Below, piece after piece: positions 47,600 to 58,805 of a stretch of 64,000 nucleotides of DNA; the first letter of the stretch is position 1; each line of letters opens with the position of its first letter. The DNA lies in assembly GCF_958295425.1 (NCBI RefSeq), contig NC_081150.1, positions 12,771,001-12,835,000 on the forward strand. The letters are read 5' to 3'. The notes below the pieces were generated by a model. The model worked only from the letters and a program-made list of their open reading frames with translations. It was not told the origin of the DNA and ran no database searches. The position numbers were made by a program, and so were the translations under genes. This DNA is from Solea solea. Taxonomy: Eukaryota; Chordata; Actinopteri; Pleuronectiformes; Soleidae.

Positions 47600-50500
47600 T
47601 ATGTTGTCCAAAATCAGTCAAAAAAGTCATACTATAGTATGTCGTCCAAAATCACCCATAAAAGTCATAGAATAGTACCTCGTCCAAAATCAGTCAAAAA
47701 AGTCATACTATAGTATGTCGTCCAAATTTTGACAAAAACGTCATAGTATAGTATGTCGTCCAAAATCAGTCAGAAAAGTCATACTATAGTATGTCGTCCA
47801 AAATCAGTCAAAAAAGTCATAGTATAGTATGCTGTCCAAAATCTGTCCAAAAAGTCATAGTATAGTATGTCTTCCAAAATCTGTCAAAAAAAGTCATCCT
47901 ATAGTATGCTGTCCAAAATCAGTCAGAAAAGTCATACTATAGTATGCTGTCCAAAATCTGTCCAAAAAGTCATAGTATAGTATGTCATCCAAATTTTGAC
48001 AAAAACGTCATACTATAGTATGTTGTCCAAAATCAGTCAGAAAAGTCATACCATAATATGCTGTCCAAAATCTGTCAAAAAAGTCATAGTATAGTATGTC
48101 GTCCAAATTTTGACAAAAACGTCATAGTATAGTATGTCGTCCAAAATCAGTCAGAAAAGTCATACTATAGTATGTCTTCCAAAATCAGTCAGAAAAGTCA
48201 TACTATAGTATGCTGTCCAAAATCTGTCCAAAAAGTCATAGTATAGTATGTCATCCAAATTTTGACAAAAACGTCATACTATAGTATGTTGTCCAAAATC
48301 AGTCAGAAAAGTCATACTATAATATGCTGTCCAAAATCTGTCAAAAAAGTCATAGTATAGTATGTCGTCCAAATTTTGACAAAAACGTCATAGTATAGTA
48401 TGTTGTCCAAAATCAGTCAGAAAAGTCATAGTATAGTATGTCGTCCAAAATCTGTCAAAAAAGTCATACTATAGCATGTCTTCCAAAATCACTCAAAAAA
48501 GTCATAGTATAGTATGTCGTCCAAATTTTGACAAAACGTCATACTATAGTACGTCTTCCAAAAACATCATAGTATAGTATGCTGTCCAAAATCTGTCAAA
48601 AAAGTCATAGTATAGTATGTTGTCCAAAATCAGTCAAAAAAGTCATACTATAGTATGTCGTCCAAAATCACCCATAAAAGTCATAGAATAGTATCTCGTC
48701 CAAAATCAGCCAGAAAAGTCATACTATAGTATGCTGTCCAAAATCTGTCCAAAAAGTCATAGTATAGTATGTCGTCCAAATTTTGACAAAAACGTCATAC
48801 TATAGTATGTTGTCCAAAATCAGTCAGAAAAGTCATACTATAATATGCTGTCCAAAATCTGTCAAAAAAGTCATAGTATAGTATGTCGTCCAAATTTTGA
48901 CAAAAACGTCATAGTATAGTATGTCGTCCAAAATCAGTCAGAAAAGTCATACTATAGTATGTCGTCCAAAATCAGTCAAAAAAGTCATAGTATAGTATGT
49001 CGTCCAAATTTTGACAAAAAAGTCATACTATAGCATGTCTTCCAAAATCACTCAAAAAAGTCATAGTATAGTGTGTCGTCCAAATTTTGACAAAAACGTC
49101 ATACTATAGTACGTCTTCCAAAAACATCATAGTATAGTATGCTGTCCAAAATCTGTCAAAAAAGTCATAGTATAGTATGTCGTCCAAATTTTGACAAAAA
49201 AGTCATACTATAGTATGTCGTCCAAAATCAGTCAAAAAAGTCATAGTATAGTATGCTGTCCAAAATCACTCAAAAAAGTCATAGTATAGTGTGTCGTCCA
49301 AATTTTGACAAAAACGTCATACTATAGTATGTCTTCCAAAAACATCATAGTATAGTATGCTGTCCAAAATCTGTCAAAAAAGTCATAGTATAGTATGTTG
49401 TCCAAAATCAGTCAAAAATGTCATAGTATAGTATGTTGTCCAAAATCACTCAAAAAAGTCATAGTATAGTATGTCGTCCAAAATCAGTCCAAAAAGTCAT
49501 AGTATAGTATGTCTTCCAAAATCAGTCAGAAAAGTCAGACTATAGTATGTCTTCCAAAATCTGTCAAAAAAAGTCATACTATAGTATGCTGTCCAAAATC
49601 TGTCCAAAAAGTCATAGTATAATATGTCGTCCAAATTTTGTCAAAAATGTCATACTATAGTATGTTGTCCAAAATCAGTCAGAAAAGTCATACTATAATA
49701 TGCTGTCCAAAATCTGTCCAAAAAGTCATAGTATAGTATGTCGTCCACATTTTGACAAAAACATCATAGTATAGTATGCTGTCCAAAATCTGTCAAAAAA
49801 GTCATAGTATAGTATGTTGTCCAAAATCAGTCAAAAAAGTCATACTATAGTATGTCGTCCAAAATCACCCATAAAAGTCATAGAATAGTATCTCGTGCAA
49901 AATCAGTCAGAAAAGTCATACTATAGTCAGTCAGTCATCATCTACCGCTTTATCCTCTGCCAGAGGGTCGCGGGGGGTGCTGTGCCAATCTCAGCTACAT
50001 CGGGCGATAGGCGGGGTACACCCTGGACAGTTCGCCAGTCCATCGCAGGGCCACACACAGATAGAGACAAACAACCATTCACTCTCACACTCACTCCTAT
50101 GGTCAATTTGGAGTGTCCAATTTACCTATCCCCACATTGCATGTTTTTGGACTGTGGGAGGAAGCCGGAGAACCCGGAGAGAACCCACGCACACACGGGG
50201 AGAACATGCAAACTCCATGCAGAAAGGCCCTTGTTCCAACCGGGGCTCGAACCCGGGTCTTCTCGCTGCAAGGCGAGAGTGCTAACCACTAGACCACCGT
50301 GTGGCAGTCATACTATAGTATGTCGTCCAAAATCACCCATAAAAGTCATAGAATAGTATCTCGTCCAAAATCAGTCAGAAAAGTCATACTATAGTATGCT
50401 GTCCAAAATCTGTCCAAAAAGTCATAGTATAGTATGTCGTCCAAATTTTGACAAAAACGTCATACTATAGTATGCTGTCCAAAATCTGTCCAAAAAGTCA

Positions 50501-51270
50501 TAGTATAGTATGTCGTCCAAATTTTGACAAAAACGTCACACTATAGTATGTTGTCCAAAATCAGTCAGAAAAGTCATACCATAATATGCTGTCCAAAATC
50601 TGTCAAAAAAGACATAGTATAGTATGTCGTCCAAATTTTGTCAGAAAAGTCATACTATAGTATGTCGTCCAAAATCAGTCAAAAAAGTCATAGTATAGTA
50701 TGCTGTCCAAAATCTGTCCAAAAAGTCATAGTATAGTATGTCTTCCAAAATCTGTCAAAAAAAGTCATACTATAGTATGTCTTCCAAAATCAGTCAGAAA
50801 AGTCATACTATAGTATGCTGTCGAAAATCTGTCCAAAAAGTCATAGTATAGTATGTCATCCAAATTTTGACAAAAACGTCATACTATAGTATGTTGTCCA
50901 AAATCAGTCAGAAAAGTCATACCATAATATGCTGTCCAAAATCTGTCAAAAAAGTCATAGTATAGTATGTCGTCCAAATTTTGACAAAAACGTCATAGTA
51001 TAGTATGTCGTCCAAAATCAGTCAGAAAAGTCATACTATAGTATGTCGTCCAAAATCAGTCAAAAAAGTCATAGTATAGTATGCTGTCCAAAATCTGTCC
51101 AAAAAGTCATAGTATAGTATGTCTTCCAAAATCTGTCAAAAAAAGTCATCCTATAGTATGTCTTCCAAAATCAGTCAGAAAAGTCATACTATAGTATGCT
51201 GTCCAAAATCTGTCCAAAAAGTCATAGTATAGTATGTCATCCAAATTTTGACAAAAACGTCATACTATAG
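47600..51270. repeat. super-unit 1 (about 3.67 kb) of the array, containing a SINE
   Basis: Markers repeat in the next unit at an offset of 3670-3671 bp: the rare variant ATAGTACCTCGTCC (from 47673), TACGTCTTCC (48550 to 52221 and 49110 to 52781) and the SINE (49927 to 53597). The left limit is where the match to about 51271 starts, so the two units are directly adjacent. Confidence 0.85.
49927..50305 (-). mobile_element. tRNA-derived SINE, copy 2 in the array
   Basis: Same family and orientation as 42775-43157. It is flanked by a 13-bp direct repeat, AGTCATACTATAG, at 49914-49926 and 50306-50318. This is part of an array monomer and is typical of LINE-driven insertion. It is essentially identical to copy 3 because both sit in a duplicated super-unit. 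Confidence 0.9.
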
Positions 51271-54200
51271 TATGTTGTCCAAAATCAGTCAAAAAAGTCA
51301 TACTATAGTATGTCGTCCAAAATCACCCATAAAAGTCATAGAATAGTACCTCGTCCAAAATCAGTCAAAAAAGTCATACTATAGTATGTCGTCCAAATTT
51401 TGACAAAAACGTCATAGTATAGTATGTCGTCCAAAATCAGTCAGAAAAGTCATACTATAGTATGTCGTCCAAAATCAGTCAAAAAAGTCATAGTATAGTA
51501 TGCTGTCCAAAATCTGTCCAAAAAGTCATAGTATAGTATGTCTTCCAAAATCTGTCAAAAAAAGTCATCCTATAGTATGCTGTCCAAAATCAGTCAGAAA
51601 AGTCATACTATAGTATGCTGTCCAAAATCTGTCCAAAAAGTCATAGTATAGTATGTCATCCAAATTTTGACAAAAACGTCATACTATAGTATGTTGTCCA
51701 AAATCAGTCAGAAAAGTCATACCATAATATGCTGTCCAAAATCTGTCAAAAAAGTCATAGTATAGTATGTCGTCCAAATTTTGACAAAAACGTCATAGTA
51801 TAGTATGTCGTCCAAAATCAGTCAGAAAAGTCATACTATAGTATGTCTTCCAAAATCAGTCAGAAAAGTCATACTATAGTATGCTGTCCAAAATCTGTCC
51901 AAAAAGTCATAGTATAGTATGTCATCCAAATTTTGACAAAAACGTCATACTATAGTATGTTGTCCAAAATCAGTCAGAAAAGTCATACTATAATATGCTG
52001 TCCAAAATCTGTCAAAAAAGTCATAGTATAGTATGTCGTCCAAATTTTGACAAAAACGTCATAGTATAGTATGTTGTCCAAAATCAGTCAGAAAAGTCAT
52101 AGTATAGTATGTCGTCCAAAATCTGTCAAAAAAGTCATACTATAGCATGTCTTCCAAAATCACTCAAAAAAGTCATAGTATAGTATGTCGTCCAAATTTT
52201 GACAAAACGTCATACTATAGTACGTCTTCCAAAAACATCATAGTATAGTATGCTGTCCAAAATCTGTCAAAAAAGTCATAGTATAGTATGTTGTCCAAAA
52301 TCAGTCAAAAAAGTCATACTATAGTATGTCGTCCAAAATCACCCATAAAAGTCATAGAATAGTATCTCGTCCAAAATCAGCCAGAAAAGTCATACTATAG
52401 TATGCTGTCCAAAATCTGTCCAAAAAGTCATAGTATAGTATGTCGTCCAAATTTTGACAAAAACGTCATACTATAGTATGTTGTCCAAAATCAGTCAGAA
52501 AAGTCATACTATAATATGCTGTCCAAAATCTGTCAAAAAAGTCATAGTATAGTATGTCGTCCAAATTTTGACAAAAACGTCATAGTATAGTATGTCGTCC
52601 AAAATCAGTCAGAAAAGTCATACTATAGTATGTCGTCCAAAATCAGTCAAAAAAGTCATAGTATAGTATGTCGTCCAAATTTTGACAAAAAAGTCATACT
52701 ATAGCATGTCTTCCAAAATCACTCAAAAAAGTCATAGTATAGTGTGTCGTCCAAATTTTGACAAAAACGTCATACTATAGTACGTCTTCCAAAAACATCA
52801 TAGTATAGTATGCTGTCCAAAATCTGTCAAAAAAGTCATAGTATAGTATGTCGTCCAAATTTTGACAAAAAAGTCATACTATAGTATGTCGTCCAAAATC
52901 AGTCAAAAAGTCATAGTATAGTATGCTGTCCAAAATCACTCAAAAAAGTCATAGTATAGTGTGTCGTCCAAATTTTGACAAAAACGTCATACTATAGTAT
53001 GTCTTCCAAAAACATCATAGTATAGTATGCTGTCCAAAATCTGTCAAAAAAGTCATAGTATAGTATGTTGTCCAAAATCAGTCAAAAATGTCATAGTATA
53101 GTATGTTGTCCAAAATCACTCAAAAAAGTCATAGTATAGTATGTCGTCCAAAATCAGTCCAAAAAGTCATAGTATAGTATGTCTTCCAAAATCAGTCAGA
53201 AAAGTCAGACTATAGTATGTCTTCCAAAATCTGTCAAAAAAAGTCATACTATAGTATGCTGTCCAAAATCTGTCCAAAAAGTCATAGTATAATATGTCGT
53301 CCAAATTTTGACAAAAATGTCATACTATAGTATGTTGTCCAAAATCAGTCAGAAAAGTCATACTATAATATGCTGTCCAAAATCTGTCCAAAAAGTCATA
53401 GTATAGTATGTCGTCCACATTTTGACAAAAACATCATAGTATAGTATGCTGTCCAAAATCTGTCAAAAAAGTCATAGTATAGTATGTTGTCCAAAATCAG
53501 TCAAAAAAGTCATACTATAGTATGTCGTCCAAAATCACCCATAAAAGTCATAGAATAGTATCTCGTGCAAAATCAGTCAGAAAAGTCATACTATAGTCAG
53601 TCAGTCATCATCTACCGCTTTATCCTCTGCCAGAGGGTCGCGGGGGGTGCTGTGCCAATCTCAGCTACATCGGGCGATAGGCGGGGTACACCCTGGACAG
53701 TTCGCCAGTCCATCGCAGGGCCACACACAGATAGAGACAAACAACCATTCACTCTCACACTCACTCCTATGGTCAATTTGGAGTGTCCAATTTACCTATC
53801 CCCACATTGCATGTTTTTGGACTGTGGGAGGAAGCCGGAGAACCCGGAGAGAACCCACGCACACACGGGGAGAACATGCAAACTCCATGCAGAAAGGCCC
53901 TTGTTCCAACCGGGGCTCGAACCCGGGTCTTCTCGCTGCAAGGCGAGAGTGCTAACCACTAGACCACCGTGTGGCAGTCATACTATAGTATGTCGTCCAA
54001 AATCACCCATAAAAGTCATAGAATAGTATCTCGTCCAAAATCAGTCAGAAAAGTCATACTATAGTATGCTGTCCAAAATCTGTCCAAAAAGTCATAGTAT
54101 AGTATGTCGTCCAAATTTTGACAAAAACGTCATACTATAGTATGCTGTCCAAAATCTGTCAAAAAAGACATAGTATAGTATGTCGTCCAAATTTTGTCAG

Positions 54201-54830
54201 AAAAGTCATACTATAGTATGTCGTCCAAAATCAGTCAAAAAAGTCATAGTATAGTATGCTGTCCAAAATCTGTCCAAAAAGTCATAGTATAGTATGTCTT
54301 CCAAAATCTGTCAAAAAAAGTCATCCTATAGTATGTCTTCCAAAATCAGTCAGAAAAGTCATACTATAGTATGCTGTCCAAAATCTGTCCAAAAAGTCAT
54401 AGTATAGTATGTCATCCAAATTTTGACAAAAACGTCATACTATAGTATGTTGTCCAAAATCAGTCAGAAAAGTCATACTATAATATGCTGTCCAAAATCT
54501 GTCAAAAAAGTCATAGTATAGTATGTCGTCCAAATTTTGACAAAAACGTCATAGTATAGTATGTTGTCCAAAATCAGTCAGAAAAGTCATAGTATAGTAT
54601 GTCGTCCAAAATCTGTCAAAAAAGTCATACTATAGCATGTCTTCCAAAATCACTCAAAAAAGTCATAGTATAGTATGTCGTCCAAATTTTGACAAAACGT
54701 CATACTATAGTACGTCTTCCAAAAACATCATAGTATAGTATGCTGTCCAAAATCTGTCAAAAAAGTCATAGTATAGTATGTTGTCCAAAATCAGTCAAAA
54801 AAGTCATACTATAGTATATCGTCCAAAATC
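51271..54830. repeat. super-unit 2 of the array, containing a SINE
   Basis: Second copy of the 3.67-kb unit. It is shorter because about three monomers present at roughly 50488-50601 are missing after the SINE here, and a single A is lost near 52905. Point differences are few, which points to a recent duplication. The right limit is approximate. Confidence 0.75.
53597..53975 (-). mobile_element. tRNA-derived SINE, copy 3 in the array
   Basis: Same sequence as copy 2 and flanked by the same 13-bp duplication (53584-53596 and 53976-53988). It arose by segment duplication, not by a new insertion. Confidence 0.9.
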
Positions 54831-57069
54831 ACCCATAAAAGTCATAGAATAGTATCTCGTCCAAAATCAGCCAGAAAAGTCATACTATAGTATGCTGTCC
54901 AAAATCTGTCCAAAAAGTCATAGTATAGTATGTCGTCCAAATTTTGACAAAAACGTCATACTATAGTATGTTGTCCAAAATCAGTCAGAAAAGTCATACT
55001 ATAATATGCTGTCCAAAATCTGTCAAAAAAGTCATAGTATAGTATGTCGTCCAAATTTTGACAAAAACGTCATAGTATAGTATGTTGTCCAAAATCAGTC
55101 AGAAAAGTCATAGTATAGTATGTCGTCCAAAATCTGTCAAAAAAGTCATACTATAGCATGTCTTCCAAAATCAGTCAAAAAAGTCATAGTATAGTATGTC
55201 GTCCAAATTTTGACAAAAAAGTCATACTATAGCATGTCTTCCAAAATCACTCAAAAAAGTCATAGTATAGTGTGTCGTCCAAATTTTGACAAAAACGTCA
55301 TACTATAGTACGTCTTCCAAAAACATCATAGTATAGTATGCTGTCCAAAATCTGTCAAAAAAGTCATAGTATAGTATGTTGTCCAAAATCAGTCAAAAAC
55401 GTCATAGTATAGTATGTTGTCCAAAATCACTCAAAAAAGTCATAGTATAGTATGTCGTCCAAAATCAGTCAGAAAAGTCAGACTATAGTATGTCTTCCAA
55501 AATCTGTCAAAAAAAGTCATACTATAGTATGCTGTCCAAAATCTGTCCAAAAAGTCATAGTATAATATGTCGTCCAAATTTTGACAAAAATGTCATACTA
55601 TAGTATGTTGTCCAAAATCAGTCAGAAAAGTCATACTATAATATGCTGTCCAAAATCTGTCCAAAAAGTCATAGTATAGTATGTCGTCCACATTTTGACA
55701 AAAACATCATAGTATAGTATGCTGTCCAAAATCTGTCAAAAAAGTCATAGTATAGTATGTTGTCCAAAATCAGTCAAAAAAGTCATACTATAGTATGTCG
55801 TCCAAATACACCCATAAAAGTCATAGAATAGTATCTCGTCCAAAATCAGTCAGAAAAGTCATACTATAGTATGCTGTCCAAAATCTGTCCAAAAAGTCAT
55901 AGTATAGTATGTCGTCCAAATTTTGACAAAAACGTCATTCTATAGTATGTTGTCCAAAATCAGTCAGAAAAGTCATACTATAATATGCTGTCCAAAATCT
56001 GTCAAAAAAGTCATAGTATAGTGTGTCGTCCAAATTTTGACAAAAACGTCATAGTATAGTATGTCGTCCAAAATCAGTCAGAAAAGTCATACTATAGTAT
56101 GTCGTCCAAAATCAGTCAAAAAAGTCATAGTATAGTATGTCGTCCAAATTTTGACAAAAAAGTCATACTATAGCATGTCTTCCAAAATCACTCAAAAAAG
56201 TCATAGTATAGTATGTTGTCCAAATTTTGACAAAAACGTCATACTATAGTATGTCTTCCAAAAACATCATAGTATAGTATGCTGTCCAAAATCTGTCAAA
56301 AAAGTCATAGTATAGTATGTTGTCCAAAATCAGTCAAAAGAGTCATACTATAGTATGTCGTCATACTATAATATGCTGTCCAAAATCTGTCAAAAAAATC
56401 ATAATATAGTATGTCGTCCAAATTTTGACAAAAAAGTCATACTATAGCATGTCTTCCAAAATCACTCAAAAAAGTCATAGTATAGTATGTTGTCCAAAAT
56501 CACCCAAAAAAGTCATACTATAGTATGTCGTCCAAAATCAGTCAAAAAAGTCATAGTATAGTATGTCGTCCAAAATCACCCAAAAAAGTCATACTATAGT
56601 ATGTGGTCCAAAATCAGTCAGAAAAGTCATACTATAGTATGTCGTCCAAAATCAGTCAGAAAAGTCATACTATAATATGCTGTCCAAAATCTGTCAAAAA
56701 AGTCATATTATAGTATGTTGTCCAAAATCAGTCAAAAAAGTCATACTATAGTATGTCGTCCAAAATCACCCGTAAAAGTCATAGTATAGTATGTCTTCCA
56801 AAATCAGTCAGAAAAGTCATACTATAGTATGCTGTCCAAAATCTGTCCAAAAAGTCATAGTATAGTATGTCGTCCAAATTTTGACAAAAACATCATACTA
56901 TAGTATGTCGTCCAAAATCAGTCAGAAAAGTCCTACTATAATATGCTGTCCAAAATCTGTCCAAAAAGTCATAGTATAGTATGTCGTCCAAATTTTGACA
57001 AAAACGTCATAGTATAGTAGGTCGTCCAAAATCTGTCAAAAACGTTATACTATACATAGTGTGTCGTAC

Positions 57070-57172
57070 AAAATGACACCAACACATCACAGGATTGCTC
57101 CAATCAGGGATTGAACCGTGATCTTTTTTTTCAAAGTCAAGAGGACTAACCACTACACCAACCTTGTAGACA
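57070..57172 (-). mobile_element. tRNA-like fragment at the right edge of the array
   Basis: Reverse strand reads TTGGTGTAGTGGTTAGTCCT, then an A-rich stretch, then GGTTCAATCCCTGATTGG. These correspond to the A and B boxes of a tRNA-derived head. No full cloverleaf can be folded with confidence, so it is called a SINE remnant, not a tRNA gene. It lies among the most diverged monomers, whose local form contains ATGACACCAA. Confidence 0.6.
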
Positions 57173-57255
57173 CATATCATAGTATGTTATCCTAAATGAC
57201 ACCAAAACACCATAGTATAGTATGTCATCCAAAATCAGTCAAAAAAGTCATCACT

Positions 57256-58102
57256 TTTCTGGGGAGAAAAAACTATTTAAAAAATGTTTAAATAGTTTTT
57301 CCCAAACAAATTGTGTGATTTTATCCTGGAGCGCTGATTAAATAATGAGGGCAGCCAAACGTTCCACAGGTGTTTGTGTGCAAAGCATTGATTTCGTCCT
57401 GACGTTCAACAATTTGATCATGTAAAAAATGACTACCTACCAGCTCAACCCTGTCTTTTGTTACATAGACACATGTGAGAACTTTAGATTTGAGAGCTGT
57501 TCAGTCTGATGCGACTGTCATTTGTTCACTGTGCATCAAAATAAAAGCCACAGAAGTGAGTATTTCATGTTTTATTATTTGCAAAGAGAATATTCTCAAT
57601 GGAGTTGGCATTAGCAAACTGTACATACATAAATAACCGTTTTCATATTTCATTTTTTTTTTATTTTTACAGATTCTGTTTTGACAACGCAGTGGCCCTG
57701 AGGTCGCGCCACCGCAGAATAATAAGCGCAGTTATTACAAAGCACACTATTCCTGTAATGTCACAGCCATGTACTAAAAACACTACCAGTGATTGATTGG
57801 CTTTCTCAAAAGCAGAGGACTTTCAAGTGCATGCTCAAACATGAAGATAAAAAAATAACTGCCCCGGATTTAAAGGCATTTCAACAATAATTTACAAATC
57901 AAGTTTTTTTTTGTTTTTTGTTTTTTTAAACAAAAGAGCTCACACTGTTTTTTACATATCGGCTCCGGTTGATTAAATACTGAAATTAAAAACAGGAACA
58001 CAAGCCTTGGCTCTTGGGGAAAGAAGTCGGCCATGTTGGCTGGACGGCTTCAGTGCAGTACCATAGACGGTGCTCGCGTCAGTGCTCCAGGTTCAGATTA
58101 AC
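57256..58102. repeat. right copy of the direct repeat flanking the array
   Basis: Matches 38891-39641 in the same orientation from TTTCTGGGGAGAAAA to GGTTCAGATTAAC, with an extra stretch of about 85 bp near 57325-57410. It carries the same pair of opposed poly(A) signals (plus strand 57540-57545, minus strand 57571-57576). The right copy is continuous with the syne1 3' UTR. Confidence 0.85.
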
Positions 58103-58805
58103 ACTGGTTCTTTCCATTTGTCAATCAAAAAAAAAAGAAAAAAAGAATCTCAGTTTCATCCTTCCTGTTGAGTTTTGCTTCTGTGCCGTTTCAGTCATTT
58201 TGTTTTGATGCGTTCTTCAAATGTGTTTTCTTCTCCTGGACGATGATTCAAACTGATTCTAGTCTACAATGTAACAGGTGAATGTCCCACAGCGGCGGAG
58301 CTTCATCTTCATAATACTAACAATCTATGAACTGATTTAACACTAAATAAATAGTAGCAGCACTGGATATCATGGACAAAAAAAAGCATGGTCGACTTTG
58401 GCTCCCAAAATATAAGATCATATATATAGTGCTTTGTTTTTGTTTTTGTTTTTAATTGAGTTCACAGGCTTCTTCAGAAACCTTGAAAAAATAATATATA
58501 CATTTACATTTAAGTTAAAACGACATGAAATATTTAGGTGAGGAGAGGGAGGAGACTCCAAGGAAAGGTCCATTTATTCTGGAGAGTTGGTGATTTAAAG
58601 GGTTGAGGTGACTTTAGGAGAATGAATGTGCAACGTTCATGAGGGAGGGTCTTCATATCTTCTCTGACACACTTCATGATGGATGTGGCTCCCCAGCAAG
58701 GGGGAAGGAGTTTTTAGCTTTAGGGCACGGAGTGAAGAAAGAAACATTCACAGGAGTCAGCTGAGTCATTGGCAAAGCAGTAGGTTTACGAAATTCATGT
58801 GCTCC
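57571..58805 (-). other. syne1 3' UTR
   Basis: Non-coding sequence after the syne1 stop, read leftwards. The reverse-strand AATAAA at 57571-57576 is a plausible poly(A) signal. The left half lies in the flanking direct repeat; the right half (58103-58805) is unique. Confidence 0.55.

Larger units (their letters stand above)
39642..57255. repeat. about 17.6-kb higher-order tandem array of 38-bp monomers
   Basis: Each monomer begins GTCATACTATAGTATG or GTCATAGTATAGTATG, continues GTCGTCC (variants GCTGTCC, TTGTCC, GTCTTCC) and ends in one of two ways: AAAATC(A/T)GTC plus an A-run, or AAATTTTGAC plus AAAAAC. The unit length is about 38 bp, so three units restore a reading frame and the apparent open frames are accidental. 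Higher-order periodicity is exact in places. The variant TACGTCTTCC recurs at 43709, 44611, 45094, 45996 and 46898, giving three spacings of 902 bp and one of 483. A further level of about 3.67 kb is described separately. Monomers at both edges are the most diverged and those in the middle the most uniform. Confidence 0.95.

Noticed and set aside
39774..54026. Open frames with MSSKISQKSH-like repeats, and those of 137-153 codons across the SINEs
   Set aside because: The repeated peptides come from the 38-bp monomer and the longer frames span the SINE. Frames break as monomers shift by two bases, so they are not genes.
39642..57255. CRISPR-like look of regularly spaced repeats
   Set aside because: There are no unique spacers; the whole unit repeats, and the surroundings are clearly vertebrate.
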